Assembly (NCBI RefSeq): GCF_000936425.1
Contig: NZ_AVFK01000022.1
Span: forward strand, 62,001 to 126,000
Direction of reading: 5' to 3'
Length of the DNA stretch: 64,000 nt
DNA from: Skermanella aerolata KACC 11604
Lineage (GTDB): Bacteria; Pseudomonadota; Alphaproteobacteria; Azospirillales; Azospirillaceae
The position numbers and the translations under genes are program-made. This document shows, one piece after another, positions 50,336 through 59,091 of the stretch. The notes beneath the pieces were generated by a model. That model saw only the letters and a program-made list of their open reading frames with translations, did not search any database and was not told the DNA's origin. Each line of letters opens with the position of its first letter. Within the stretch, counting starts at the first letter, position 1.

Positions 50336-52054
50336 TCAGGCTGCCCGGATACCGGCCAGAAAGCGCTCGACTTCGGTACGCAGCATCTCCGCCTGCTGGG
50401 AAAGTTCACCCGCTGCACCCAGCACTTGGGTCGCGGCGGAACCCGTCTGAGCTGAAGCCTCCATGACCTGACCGACGTTCAGCGAAACTTCCTGCGTTCC
50501 GGCGGCAGCCTGGGCAACGTTGCGCGAGATCTCGGCGGTTGCGGCGTTCTGCTCCTCGACCGCGGCCGCGATGGTGGTGGTGATCTCGTTCATCTGCCGG
50601 ATGGTGCCGCCTATGTCGCGGATGGCGCCGACGGCGTTGCCGGTTTCCGCCTGGATCGAAGCGATCTGCGATGTGATCTCCTCGGTCGCCTTGGCCGTCT
50701 GGTTGGCCAGACTCTTGACTTCCGATGCCACCACGGCAAAGCCCTTGCCATGTTCACCGGCCCTTGCCGCCTCTATCGTGGCGTTGAGTGCCAGCAGGTT
50801 GGTCTGTCCGGCGATGGATTGGATAAGCCCGACCACCTCGTTGATCTTCTGGGCCGCTTGGGCTAGGCCCTGGACCGTGCTGTCGGTCTTCTCAGCCTGA
50901 TCGACCGCGTCGTTGGCGATGCCGGTCGATCGACTGACCTGACGCGAGATCTCCTGCAAGGAACCGGTCATCTCCTCGGCTGCCGAGGCCACCGTCTGCA
51001 CGTTGGCCGAAGTCTGCTCGGCAGCGGTCGCCGACGCTGTGGCCTGTCGGCTCGATTCCTCGGCAGTTGCCGCCATGCTCTGGGCGGTGCTGTCCAATTC
51101 GGTGGCAGCCGAGGAGACGGTGCGCAGGATCGATGCCATCGAACCGTCAAAATCGGCGATCAAGGCTTCGATGGCCTTCGTCCGTTTAAGCCGCGCTTCG
51201 TTCTCGGAAGCCTGAACGGCAGTCAGCCGGTCGGTCTCGATCATACTGGTTTTGAAAACCTGGACGGCATTGGCCATGGCGCCGATTTCGTCTCCTCGAC
51301 CCACCCCCGCGATCTCCGCGCTCATGTCGCGGTCGGCAAGCCTGCGCATGGTGTCGGTGATCGCGAGAATGGGACGCGAGATGCCGGTCCCGACTATCAG
51401 TCCGACGGCGATGCACAGCGCGACCGCAACGGCAAGGGCGCCGAGGATCCAGAAAAACGCCGATTCGTAAGTCTGCGCACCAGCATCGGCCGACCTCCTG
51501 CCTTCGCGGATGTTCAGCGCTACACTGTTTTCGAGGCTCTTGACGACCTTGAGATACTGGTCACGAAATTCCCCACGGAACAGATTTCCCGCCTTCTCAT
51601 TCTCATTGTTCCGCGAAAGTTCAAGCAAGCGCTTATGGCCTTGCTGATACTCCAGCCAGTCGCGGTCAAAATCCGAGATGTAGCCGCGCTCTTCACCAGC
51701 CCCGACCATAGGTTCATACTCGGCACGAAGCTTTTGTATCTCGACGACATCGGCATTCAACTCGCTCTCGGCATTCGCCATGTCGGCCTCGGTCAGCGAC
51801 ATGATGTGCCGGGCTTCGTCAAGGCGATACTTCTGGACGGCGGAACGCAGGTGGGAAACGAGGACGGTGCTAGGAAGCCAATTGTCCCGAACTTCCAGGG
51901 ACGCGTCATTGACCGCGCTCAACCGCTGTATGGAAAACAGGCCGATAGCTGCGGTGATGAACAGGACAATGGCGAATGCCGCGAACAGTTTCGTCCCGAT
52001 CCGCAGATTGTTGAAGCGGGAGCTGATCGAGCCCGAAGGCGACTGCGAAACCAT
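50336..52054 (-). CDS. Methyl-accepting chemotaxis protein, 4-helix-bundle sensor
   Basis: A 572-residue receptor from the ATG with GAGG 8 bases upstream (a TTG six codons earlier is possible). A membrane helix (about 25-45), a periplasmic four-helix-bundle domain of the 4HB_MCP type (to about 180), a second helix (about 188-212), HAMP ([22 protein letters not shown]) and the signalling tip [27 protein letters not shown] are visible. The family senses amino acids, sugars or aromatic acids. It lies upstream of the PAS receptor and CheW genes on the same strand, separated by a hairpin. Confidence 0.9.
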   Translation of the reverse strand: MVSQSPSGSISSRFNNLRIGTKLFAAFAIVLFITAAIGLFSIQRLSAVNDASLEVRDNWLPSTVLVSHLRSAVQKYRLDEARHIMSLTEADMANAESELNADVVEIQKLRAEYEPMVGAGEERGYISDFDRDWLEYQQGHKRLLELSRNNENEKAGNLFRGEFRDQYLKVVKSLENSVALNIREGRRSADAGAQTYESAFFWILGALAVAVALCIAVGLIVGTGISRPILAITDTMRRLADRDMSAEIAGVGRGDEIGAMANAVQVFKTSMIETDRLTAVQASENEARLKRTKAIEALIADFDGSMASILRTVSSAATELDSTAQSMAATAEESSRQATASATAAEQTSANVQTVASAAEEMTGSLQEISRQVSRSTGIANDAVDQAEKTDSTVQGLAQAAQKINEVVGLIQSIAGQTNLLALNATIEAARAGEHGKGFAVVASEVKSLANQTAKATEEITSQIASIQAETGNAVGAIRDIGGTIRQMNEITTTIAAAVEEQNAATAEISRNVAQAAAGTQEVSLNVGQVMEASAQTGSAATQVLGAAGELSQQAEMLRTEVERFLAGIRAA

Positions 52055-52390
52055 CTTGGGAACCTCATCCAAATGCTATTTCGTGAAACAACGCGTTCAG
52101 CGTCCATCTTCAGCAGATCGCATCCCAATCCCGGACAGTCTGCACCGACGAACAACCGATAGCAAAATAATAGACAAATTTGTTATAACTCTTAGTCATA
52201 TGATTTTGGGCATAAAACCAAGTAATGGCTGTGGTATATTCTGCATCTGACTACGGCAACTTCATTCAGAGTTAAAAAATCATTAATGCAGTGCTTAGGG
52301 ATTTTGAAAAATTTTGTTATTCATTTGCTTCGTGTGTGCATATTGATAACTACGTGTGCACAATGCGGATTGTTCGACAAATCATTTTTC

Positions 52391-52414
52391 GAAAAAAGCG
52401 GCTGGGAGCCGCTT
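52391..52414 (-). terminator. Rho-independent terminator (minus strand)
   Basis: On the minus strand AAGCGGCT-CCC-AGCCGCTT followed directly by TTTT: an 8-bp stem with 3-base loop and T tract. Lies ~120 bases past the stress-protein stop. Confidence 0.75.
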
Positions 52415-52470
52415 CTACGTTTCGCAATAACTAGTACGGCGATTTTACTTGATGGTCCGCTGGCAGGATT

Positions 52471-52500
52471 TCCGGTGCCGACGCTGGCATCGGCACCGGA
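52471..52500 (-). terminator. Second hairpin downstream of the stress-protein gene
   Basis: TCCGGTGCCGA / TCGGCACCGGA, a perfect 11-bp stem with 8-base loop, 36 bases past the stop. Probably an mRNA 3' stabilising structure ahead of the true terminator at 52391. Confidence 0.55.
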
Positions 52501-52535
52501 AGCTTCGCGCGCCGTCTTTCACTTAATCCGCCGCT

Positions 52536-52904
52536 TCAGCCGGCCGGCATGGAACTCCGTACCGGCTCGTGCCGGCCCAGGATGTCACGGACCTCCTGCG
52601 CCCTCTCATCGTTGACCTGGCCGATCACCAGCACGCCGCCTTTCCGGACATCGTCCATATAAGCTTCCGCTTCGTTCTCCGGCACGCCGAGCCGGCTGAG
52701 GATGCCGACTTCCGTCGTCTCGCCGCCGTACTGGTGCTTGGAGCTTTCCATCGGGTTCGTCCCGGCCGTTTCGTTGCCCCAGGCTTCGCTGCTGTCGCCG
52801 AAGATCCAGAACTCGTTCCTGAAGCCGGCGTTGTAAAGCTCCTGAAGGACCTGACGGGACGTGGTGTTGTCCTTGAAGAGGGTAACGGTGGTTTCGATGC
52901 TCAC
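52536..52904 (-). CDS. General stress protein 17M-like (YflT) domain protein
   Basis: A 122-residue soluble protein. It starts at GTG with AGGAGA 6 bases upstream; the very long frame that covers this region is a shadow of the opposite strand. The N-terminal TVTLFKDNTTSRQVLQELYNAGF and the later GVPENEAEAYMDDVRKGGVLVIG fit the heat-induced stress protein YflT / general stress 17M domain. The family is linked to general stress responses, but its molecular function is not known. It is a single-gene unit bounded by hairpins. Confidence 0.75.
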   Translation of the reverse strand: MSIETTVTLFKDNTTSRQVLQELYNAGFRNEFWIFGDSSEAWGNETAGTNPMESSKHQYGGETTEVGILSRLGVPENEAEAYMDDVRKGGVLVIGQVNDERAQEVRDILGRHEPVRSSMPAG

Positions 52905-53171
52905 GATCGTCTCCTGAAGGGCTGCAAGCCGCAGAAAGTCGAAGTGCAACAGGAGGTAAAGACCATGGTTCCGCCAGTATCGCATCCATTTTATTGAAAA
53001 AATTTCAAATTGATCTCGGCGCCCGGTCGCCGCATTGATAATAAGCAAACGGTTCATTCGAAAGGCATATTTTTTTGGTATTTCATGGCCGATTCCGGCT
53101 TGAATGTTATGCATATCTCGATATGATTGAAACGCTTCAATATTCCTTTGCAACAGCATGGATTGCCCGGG
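52905..53171. other. Divergent intergenic region upstream of the sugar operon
   Basis: About 265 bases between the stress gene and the operon. It holds the promoter and operator described at 53100-53141. Confidence 0.5.
53100..53141 (+). promoter_or_regulatory. Promoter with overlapping LacI-type operator for the HTH-PfkB operon
   Basis: TTGAAT (53100-53105) and TATGAT (53122-53127), 16 bp apart, make a good sigma-70-type promoter. ATTGAAACGCTTCAAT (53126-53141) is a palindrome with 7 of 8 arm positions matched and a central CG, the classic LacI/GalR-type site. It begins inside the -10 and covers the start point, 30 bases before the gene for a protein with a LacI-type HTH. Autoregulation is the natural reading. 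Confidence 0.7.
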
Positions 53172-54359
53172 ATGGCTCACAAGCGCCCTACGATAGCCGA
53201 CGTGGCGCGGACCGCCGGCGTTTCGATCGGGACCGTTTCCAACGCGATCAACTATCCCGAAAAGGTTCGCCCTGAAAAGCTGGCCCGGATCGAAGCGGCG
53301 ATCGAACGGCTCAACTACCGGCCCAGCGCCGTCGCACGTTTTCTGCCCGGTGGAGCCGCCGCCCGCCGCCCTGCCGATCACCTCCACCTGCCGCGCCTGA
53401 TCTCCGTCGGCTACATCAGCGTCGATTACGTCTGCCGCGTCGGCGTCCTGCCCCACCGCGACGACCGGATCACGGCCGACCATATCGAAAAGGCACTGGG
53501 CGGCCCCGCCGCCAATGTCGCTGTGGCGGCCGCCGGCGTCGGCTCGCGGTTCGCGCTCGACGTGGAACTGGCGACGGCGGTCGGCGAGGACCCCGACAGC
53601 GACTGGGCACTGGCGGAACTGGCGCAGCGCGGGGTCCACGCGCTCACGATCCGCCGGCCCTTCAACAACCGGCTGTCGCGCTGCGTCGTCGTCGTCGAGG
53701 CCAACGGCAGCCGCACCATCATCAACGAACCGTTCGAGCTGAGCGAGATCGACCTGACGGCCCATCTCGCCGTGACGGCCGAAAGCCGTCCCTGCTGCTT
53801 GCATATCGAAGGCTATCACTACGAACGGATGCTGGGGTCCGTCGGGCGGTTCCATGACGCGGGCTGGAAGGTCAGCCTGCACACGACCGGCCTGCCGGCC
53901 AGTTCCCGGACGCCCGAAGCCTTCGCCGGTCTGGTCCGGGCGATCGACCTCGTCTTCGTCAACGACGTGACGCTGCGCGACATCTTCACCCTGCGCACGT
54001 CGGTCGCGACGATGATCGACAACCTGGAAGCCTGGCTCCACGCCATCGGTCCGCGCGCCGATGTCGTCGTGACGATGGGCGAGCTGGGCGCCGTGGTGTT
54101 TCCGAAGGACGATAGCGCCCTGATCTTCGTTCCGGCGCTGGCGGTCGACGTGGTGGACGCCACCGGGGCCGGCGACACCTTCGCCGGCGTCTTCCTGGCC
54201 CTCTGGCTGCACGGGGCATCCCTGGGCGAAGCGGCGCAGCACGCCGCCATCGCCGCCAGCCTGACGACCACGGCGGAAGGAGCGCAGGGCCGCATCTCCT
54301 CGGCGGACGAGATCAGGGCCGAACTGGAACGGATGGCCCCCGAAGAAGCGGAGGCTTGA
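53172..54359 (+). CDS. LacI-type HTH fused to a PfkB-family sugar kinase domain
   Basis: A 395-residue protein. Residues ~5-60 are a textbook LacI HTH and hinge (PTIADVARTAGVSIGTVSNAIN, then LNYRPSAVAR). From ~75 on, instead of the periplasmic-binding-like sensor, there is a PfkB/ribokinase fold: SVGYISVDYVCRV, the GGPAANVAVAAAG motif, VVTMGELGAV and the anion-hole/catalytic motif VDATGAGDTFAGVFLA with its Asp. All PfkB landmarks are intact, so it may phosphorylate a sugar, or use the pocket only to sense it. It heads the ABC/kinase/isomerase operon and has an operator before it. The start is chosen at MAHKRPT; an earlier ATG at 53127 lies within the operator. Confidence 0.88.
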   Translation: MAHKRPTIADVARTAGVSIGTVSNAINYPEKVRPEKLARIEAAIERLNYRPSAVARFLPGGAAARRPADHLHLPRLISVGYISVDYVCRVGVLPHRDDRITADHIEKALGGPAANVAVAAAGVGSRFALDVELATAVGEDPDSDWALAELAQRGVHALTIRRPFNNRLSRCVVVVEANGSRTIINEPFELSEIDLTAHLAVTAESRPCCLHIEGYHYERMLGSVGRFHDAGWKVSLHTTGLPASSRTPEAFAGLVRAIDLVFVNDVTLRDIFTLRTSVATMIDNLEAWLHAIGPRADVVVTMGELGAVVFPKDDSALIFVPALAVDVVDATGAGDTFAGVFLALWLHGASLGEAAQHAAIAASLTTTAEGAQGRISSADEIRAELERMAPEEAEA

Positions 54360-54367
54360 CCAAGGCC

Positions 54368-55126
54368 ATGACCATGCTTTTCGAAATGACCGGGATCGTC
54401 AAGCGCTTCGGCGGTCTGGTCGCCCTCGACCGGGTGGACTTCGCCGTCGCCGAGGGCGAGGTGATGGCCCTGGTCGGCGACAACGGCGCCGGCAAATCGA
54501 CCCTGATCAAGACCATGTCGGGCGCCCATATCCCCGACGCCGGTGAGATCCGCATGGCCGGCCAGCCGGTCCGCTTCCGCTCGCCGCAGGACGCCTGGCG
54601 AAGCGGTATCGCGACGATCTACCAGGAACTGGCGCTGGCCGGGAAGATGACCGTCGCCGACAATATCTTCCTGGGCCGGGAGATCCGCCGCCCGATCCTC
54701 GGCATCCCCTTCCTCGACCGGCCGGCGATGCGCCGCCGCACGGCGGAACTGCTGAGCCAGCTCGACGTCCACGTCCCCAGCCTCGACAGCTGGGTGGAAA
54801 CGATGTCGGGCGGCCAGCGCCAGGGCGTCGCCATCGCCCGCGCCCTCAACATGGACGCCCGCCTGATCATCATGGACGAACCGACGGCGGCCCTGGCCGT
54901 GGCCGAGGTTCGCAAGGTGCTGGATTTCGTGCGCAGGCTGCGCAGCCAGAACAAGTCCGTCGTCCTGATCTCCCACAACATCCAGGACGTCTTCGCCGTC
55001 TCCGACCGCATCTCCGTCATGCGCCACGGCCGCCGCATCGCGGTGCGCGAAACCGCCACGACCACGCCGGAGGAGATCATCGGCCTGATCACCGGCGCCA
55101 GCGAAGTCCGGGCCGCCGCCTCCTGA
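54368..55126 (+). CDS. Ribose/fructose-type ABC importer ATPase (single NBD)
   Basis: A ~252-residue ATPase with Walker A GDNGAGKST, Q-loop IYQELAL, signature MSGGQRQ, Walker B LIIMDEPTAAL and switch His in LISHNIQ. It has one nucleotide-binding domain, like FrcA, rather than the tandem RbsA form, so it works as a homodimer. Start options at 54368 and 54374 differ by two codons; AAGG and GGAGG lie upstream. It follows the fusion regulator by 8 bases and is the first transporter gene of the operon. Confidence 0.9.
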   Translation: MTMLFEMTGIVKRFGGLVALDRVDFAVAEGEVMALVGDNGAGKSTLIKTMSGAHIPDAGEIRMAGQPVRFRSPQDAWRSGIATIYQELALAGKMTVADNIFLGREIRRPILGIPFLDRPAMRRRTAELLSQLDVHVPSLDSWVETMSGGQRQGVAIARALNMDARLIIMDEPTAALAVAEVRKVLDFVRRLRSQNKSVVLISHNIQDVFAVSDRISVMRHGRRIAVRETATTTPEEIIGLITGASEVRAAAS

Positions 55127-55190
55127 CGCCCGAAGCCTCCCGATACCCGAACCCCCCGCCAACGACGCCTTCCCCAAGGGAGACAACCCG

Positions 55191-56174
55191 ATGAAAACGG
55201 TCCTGAAAGCAGCAGTACTGGGAATGGTCACCGCCGCCTCTCTGATGGGCACGGCCTCCGCCGCCGACATCCGCGTCGCGTTCGTCCCGCAGATTCAAGG
55301 TATCCCCTATTACGTCGCGATGGAGGAAGGCGCCAAGGCGGCCGCCAAGAAGTTCGGCGTCGACTACGTCCAGCAGGGACCGACCTCGACCAATTCGGCC
55401 GACCAACTCCGCATCTTCGACAGCTTCGTCAACCAGGGCTTCAACGTCGTCGCCGTTTCTCCTGTCGACGTCGAAACGCTGAAGCCGGCCATCGCCCGCG
55501 CCAAGTCCCAGGGCGTCCACGTCATCACCTCCGATGCCGACGCCCCCGGCAGCGCCCGCGACTTCTACGTGGCGCAGGCGCGCGACCAGGACCTCGGCTT
55601 CACGATCCTGGACGAGATGGTCAAGCGGGTCGGCGAGGACGCCAAGGTCGCCATCATCTCGGACGCGCCGACGATCCAGAGCCTCAACAACTGGATCGAC
55701 GCGATCAAGCAGCGCGCGTCGACCAAGTACCCCAAGCTCCGGATCGTTTCGGTCGACCACACCGACGGCACCGCCGCCCGCGCCTTCCAGTTCGCGACCG
55801 ACGCAATGACCCGCAACCCCGACCTCAAGGGCATCATCGGCATCGCCTCCACCACCTGCCCCGGCATCGCCCAGGCGGTCGAGGCGTCCGGCCGGAGCGG
55901 CGAGATCGTGGCGACCGGCTACTGCTCGCCCAATACGGTGCGCGACTACGTGAAGAGCGGCGCCATGACCTATTCGGTGCTGTGGAACCCGTCCGACCTC
56001 GGCTACCTGACGGTCTGGGCCGCGAAGGAGCTGTCGGAAGGCCGCGCCTTCGCCGACAAGGTGGCGGTCGACGGCCTCAAGGAGCAGGCGACCTGGCTTG
56101 CCGCCGACAAGATCCTGCTGCTCGGCCCACCGATGGTCTTCACGGCGGACAACATCGACCAGTTCAAGTTCTGA
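55191..56174 (+). CDS. Sugar ABC transporter, periplasmic binding protein (RbsB/LacI-like fold)
   Basis: A 327-residue family 2 binding protein (Peripla_BP_4). The Sec signal ends at SAADI. Typical segments are FVPQIQGIPYYVAMEEGAKAAAKKFGV, VVAVSPVDVETLKPAIARAKSQGVHVITSDADAP and ATGYCSPNTVRDYVKSGAMTYSVLWNPSDLGYL. The family binds pentoses, hexoses and autoinducer-2-like furanoses, commonly monosaccharides. Two Cys in the mature protein (TTCPG and GYCSP) are unusual for it and could form a disulfide. The two permease genes follow with 1-base gaps. Confidence 0.88.
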   Translation: MKTVLKAAVLGMVTAASLMGTASAADIRVAFVPQIQGIPYYVAMEEGAKAAAKKFGVDYVQQGPTSTNSADQLRIFDSFVNQGFNVVAVSPVDVETLKPAIARAKSQGVHVITSDADAPGSARDFYVAQARDQDLGFTILDEMVKRVGEDAKVAIISDAPTIQSLNNWIDAIKQRASTKYPKLRIVSVDHTDGTAARAFQFATDAMTRNPDLKGIIGIASTTCPGIAQAVEASGRSGEIVATGYCSPNTVRDYVKSGAMTYSVLWNPSDLGYLTVWAAKELSEGRAFADKVAVDGLKEQATWLAADKILLLGPPMVFTADNIDQFKF

Positions 56175-56175
56175 C

Positions 56176-57156
56176 ATGGCTCACGTGACCGGCCTTCTCC
56201 CGCCGCTCCGACTGGCCTCGCCGACCGCGACGCGGGAGCTGGTGCTGTTCGCCGCCATCCTGATCGTCGGCGCCGGCTTCTCGCTGGCGTCGCCGTATTT
56301 CCTGACGGTCGTCAACCTCGTCCAGACGCTGCGCGCCGGGCTGGAACTGGCCATCGTCAGCGCCGGCATGACGCTGGTCATCATCATGGGCGGGATCGAC
56401 GTCAGCGTCGGCGGCATCATGGCGGTATCGGCTATCCTGATCGGCAAGTCGTATCAGGCAGGATTGTCGTCGTGGTTCGTCGTGCCCATCGGCCTCGCGT
56501 CCGGAACGCTGCTGGGGGCGTGGAACGGTTTCCTGACCACCAAGCTGCGGGTGCCGCCCATCATCGCGACGCTGGGGTCGATGTACATCTTCTCCGCGAT
56601 CATGTTCCTGGTGATCGGCGGCGCCTGGATCTCCGGCCTGCCCGGAACCCTGTCGCCGCTGGTCAACGGCAAGGTCGTCGGCATTCCCGCCTCGCTGCTG
56701 GTGATCCTGGCCGTCTACGGGCTGTGCTGGGTGCTGCTGCGCCAGCTTCCCTACGGACGCCACCTCTACGCGATCGGCTCCAGCGAGCAGTCGGCCAAGC
56801 TGGTCGGCATAAACGTGGACCGGACCAAGATCGCGGCCTACGCGATCCTGGGTCTGCTGGCCGGCTTCGCGGCCCTGCTCTACGTGGCGCGTCTGCGCAA
56901 CGTCGAAATCAACATCGGGACCACGGTGGCGCTGGAAGCCATCGCCGCGACGATCCTGGGGGGTACCAGCATCCGGGGAGGGGTCGGCAGCCTGCTGGGG
57001 ACGCTGCTGGGCGTGGTCTTCATCCGGATCGTCCAGAACGGGCTGGTGCTGATCGGCGTCTCATCCCTGTGGGAGACCGTCATCATCGGGGGCCTGCTGA
57101 TCGTCGTGCTGACCGCCGACGCGCTGGGCAACCGCAATAATCAAAGAGGCGCCTGA
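56176..57156 (+). CDS. Sugar ABC transporter permease 1 (RbsC type)
   Basis: A 326-residue inner-membrane protein of the RbsC/BPD_transp_2 family with about ten hydrophobic segments. The conserved ITLVIIMGGIDVSVGGIMAVSAI-like region reads MTLVIIMGGIDVSVGG here, and AIGSSEQSAKLVGINVDRTKI is the ATPase-contact loop. The C-terminal VALEAIAATILGGTSIRGGVGSLLGTLLG is also typical. The start is the ATG one base after the binding-protein stop. It forms a heterodimeric channel with the next gene's product. Confidence 0.9.
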   Translation: MAHVTGLLPPLRLASPTATRELVLFAAILIVGAGFSLASPYFLTVVNLVQTLRAGLELAIVSAGMTLVIIMGGIDVSVGGIMAVSAILIGKSYQAGLSSWFVVPIGLASGTLLGAWNGFLTTKLRVPPIIATLGSMYIFSAIMFLVIGGAWISGLPGTLSPLVNGKVVGIPASLLVILAVYGLCWVLLRQLPYGRHLYAIGSSEQSAKLVGINVDRTKIAAYAILGLLAGFAALLYVARLRNVEINIGTTVALEAIAATILGGTSIRGGVGSLLGTLLGVVFIRIVQNGLVLIGVSSLWETVIIGGLLIVVLTADALGNRNNQRGA

Positions 57157-57157
57157 A

Positions 57158-58165
57158 ATGACCTCTTCCGCCACCGGGGCCAGGACCATCGGCTCCTTCG
57201 TCGACCGGCTGCAAGGCGATCCGCTCCAGGCCCGGCTGCTCCTGCTGCTGGGTCTCTGGGTCGTCTCGCTCGTCGCGATGAGCCTGCTGTCGCCCTATTT
57301 CCTCCAGGCACGCACCGTCCCCTACCTGCTGCAATACATCCCGATCCTGGGCCTGCTCGGCCTCGGGCAGACGCTCGTCATACTGGCGGGCGGTCCCGGC
57401 ATCGACCTGTCGGTCGGCTCGATCGTCTCACTGGTCGGCGTCTTCACCGGGGCGCTGGTGGCGGCCGGGATCGGCGTCTGGCCCGCCAGCGCCGCCGGCA
57501 TCCTACTCGGCGCCGGCCTGGGCTTCGTCAACGGCTTCCTCGTCAACGTCCTGCGCATCCCGTCGCTGATGGCGACGCTGGCGACCATGTTCGCGTTCGG
57601 CGGGCTGGCCCTGGCCTCGACCGGCGGGCGGCCGATCGGCGGCTTCCCGGAGGAGTTCGGCTGGCTGGGCCAGGGGACGACGTTCGGGATGCCCAACGCC
57701 TTCCTGTTCGTCCTGCTGCCGGTGGCCCTGGTGCTGCACGTCATGCTGACCCGCACCGTGACCGGCCGGCACATCGTCGCCTGCGGCAACGACGACCGCG
57801 CCGCCCATCTCGCCGGGCTGAACGTCGCCCGGATCAGGGTCGGCCTCTACATGCTGAGCGGCGTGCTGGCGGCGGTCGGCAGCGTGATCTCCCTGTCGTG
57901 GTTCCTCGCGGCCCGGCCCGATGCCGGGCGCGGAATGGAGCTTCTGTCGGTCACGATAGCGGTGCTGGGCGGAACGCATATCTTCGGCGGCACCGGCGGC
58001 ATCCCCGGCACCATCGTCGCGATCCTGATCGTGACGACGCTCCAAATCGGGCTGCAACTCGCCAATATCTCGGCCGCGTGGCAGCTGGGACTGATCGGCG
58101 TCCTGCTGATCGCCTCCGTCTCGACCACCGGGGTCTTCCGGCGGCTCCGGGGGATGGGATCTTGA
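57158..58165 (+). CDS. Sugar ABC transporter permease 2 (RbsC type)
   Basis: A 335-residue RbsC-family permease with the segments TLVILAGGPGIDLSVGSIVSL and ACGNDDRAAHLAGLNVARIRV. It is divergent in sequence from its neighbour, so the importer is a heterodimer of two distinct permeases, a less common layout than RbsC homodimers. It starts 1 base after the first permease stops and its stop overlaps the TTG start of the kinase gene. Confidence 0.9.
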   Translation: MTSSATGARTIGSFVDRLQGDPLQARLLLLLGLWVVSLVAMSLLSPYFLQARTVPYLLQYIPILGLLGLGQTLVILAGGPGIDLSVGSIVSLVGVFTGALVAAGIGVWPASAAGILLGAGLGFVNGFLVNVLRIPSLMATLATMFAFGGLALASTGGRPIGGFPEEFGWLGQGTTFGMPNAFLFVLLPVALVLHVMLTRTVTGRHIVACGNDDRAAHLAGLNVARIRVGLYMLSGVLAAVGSVISLSWFLAARPDAGRGMELLSVTIAVLGGTHIFGGTGGIPGTIVAILIVTTLQIGLQLANISAAWQLGLIGVLLIASVSTTGVFRRLRGMGS

Positions 58166-59091
58166 TCGCGGCACCGGATGTCCTCTGCGTCGGCGACCTC
58201 GACCTCGACCTGTTCGTTTCCGTCCCCACGATCCCCGGCTTCGACCAGAAGGTCGGCGGACGTCACCTGGGCCAGATGCCGGGCGGGATGTCGGCCAACT
58301 CCGCCGTCGCCTTCACCCGCCTGGGCCGCCCGGCCCGCCTGATGGCCGCGATCGGCGACGACGCGGGCGGCGGCGAAGCGCTGATGAAGGTCGCGGCGGA
58401 GGGCGTCGACGTCAGCCATGTCGTCTGCCGCTCGGGCCTCAACAGCTTCATGTGCGTCGTCCTGCTCTCCCCCTCGGGCGAGAAATCGCTGATCCGGCTG
58501 GAGACGGACGCCTATCTCCCCAGGGTCGCCGACATCGTGCCCGCCGTCTTCGACGGCATCCGCCACATCCACGTCACCTATGGCGACGCCGACCTGACCG
58601 AGCACGTCCTGCGTCAGGCCCGCGACCGGGGCATCACGGCGTCGCTCGACCTGGAACCGCCCGACATCCAGCGCGCTCCCGCCCGCTTGGCCCCGGTGCT
58701 GGAATTGGTCGATACCCTCTTCGTCAACCGCGAAGCCTGGGTATGCGCCGCCGAGGCGCTCGGCGTCCCGCTCGCCCCCGCGATGCTGAAGCAGGGCGAC
58801 GGCGAGATCGTCGTGACGATGGGCGCCGACGGCTGCCGCCACATCTCCGCCGCTGGCCAGACCGCGGCGCCCGGCATTGTGCTGGACGCCATCGACACCA
58901 CTGGCGCGGGCGACTGCTTCGCCGCCGCCTACATCGCGGCCAGGATGGAGGGCGCCGCCCTGCCCGACCGCCTCCGCTTCGCCAACGCCGCCGCAGCATT
59001 GGCGACGCTGGCCTACGGCGCCCAATCCGCCATGCCCCGGCGCCGGGACGTCGAAGAATTTCTTCAGTCGGAGGGACAGACCCATGCCTGA
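58162..59091 (+). CDS. PfkB-family carbohydrate kinase
   Basis: A 309-residue ribokinase-like enzyme. It starts at TTG in a TTGA overlap with the permease stop, with GGGGGATGGGA upstream. N-terminal CVGDLDLDLFVSV, the GGMSANSAVAFTRLG substrate motif and the catalytic IDTTGAGDCFAAAYIAARM with Asp as general base are all intact. It should phosphorylate the imported sugar (or a sugar phosphate). It is a separate kinase from the HTH-fused PfkB domain at the operon head. Its last 8 bases overlap the start of the eIF2B-like gene. Confidence 0.9.
   Translation: MIAAPDVLCVGDLDLDLFVSVPTIPGFDQKVGGRHLGQMPGGMSANSAVAFTRLGRPARLMAAIGDDAGGGEALMKVAAEGVDVSHVVCRSGLNSFMCVVLLSPSGEKSLIRLETDAYLPRVADIVPAVFDGIRHIHVTYGDADLTEHVLRQARDRGITASLDLEPPDIQRAPARLAPVLELVDTLFVNREAWVCAAEALGVPLAPAMLKQGDGEIVVTMGADGCRHISAAGQTAAPGIVLDAIDTTGAGDCFAAAYIAARMEGAALPDRLRFANAAAALATLAYGAQSAMPRRRDVEEFLQSEGQTHA

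Larger units (their letters stand above)
52055..52535. other. Intergenic region with two hairpins
   Basis: About 480 bases, AT-rich from 52160 to 52440. It should include the MCP promoter (minus strand). It ends with two hairpins that probably stop transcription of the stress-protein gene. No gene. Confidence 0.5.

Noticed and set aside
52905-54242. Long minus-strand protein fused to the stress protein
   Set aside because: Beyond the GTG at 52904 the frame is the antisense shadow of the HTH-PfkB gene.
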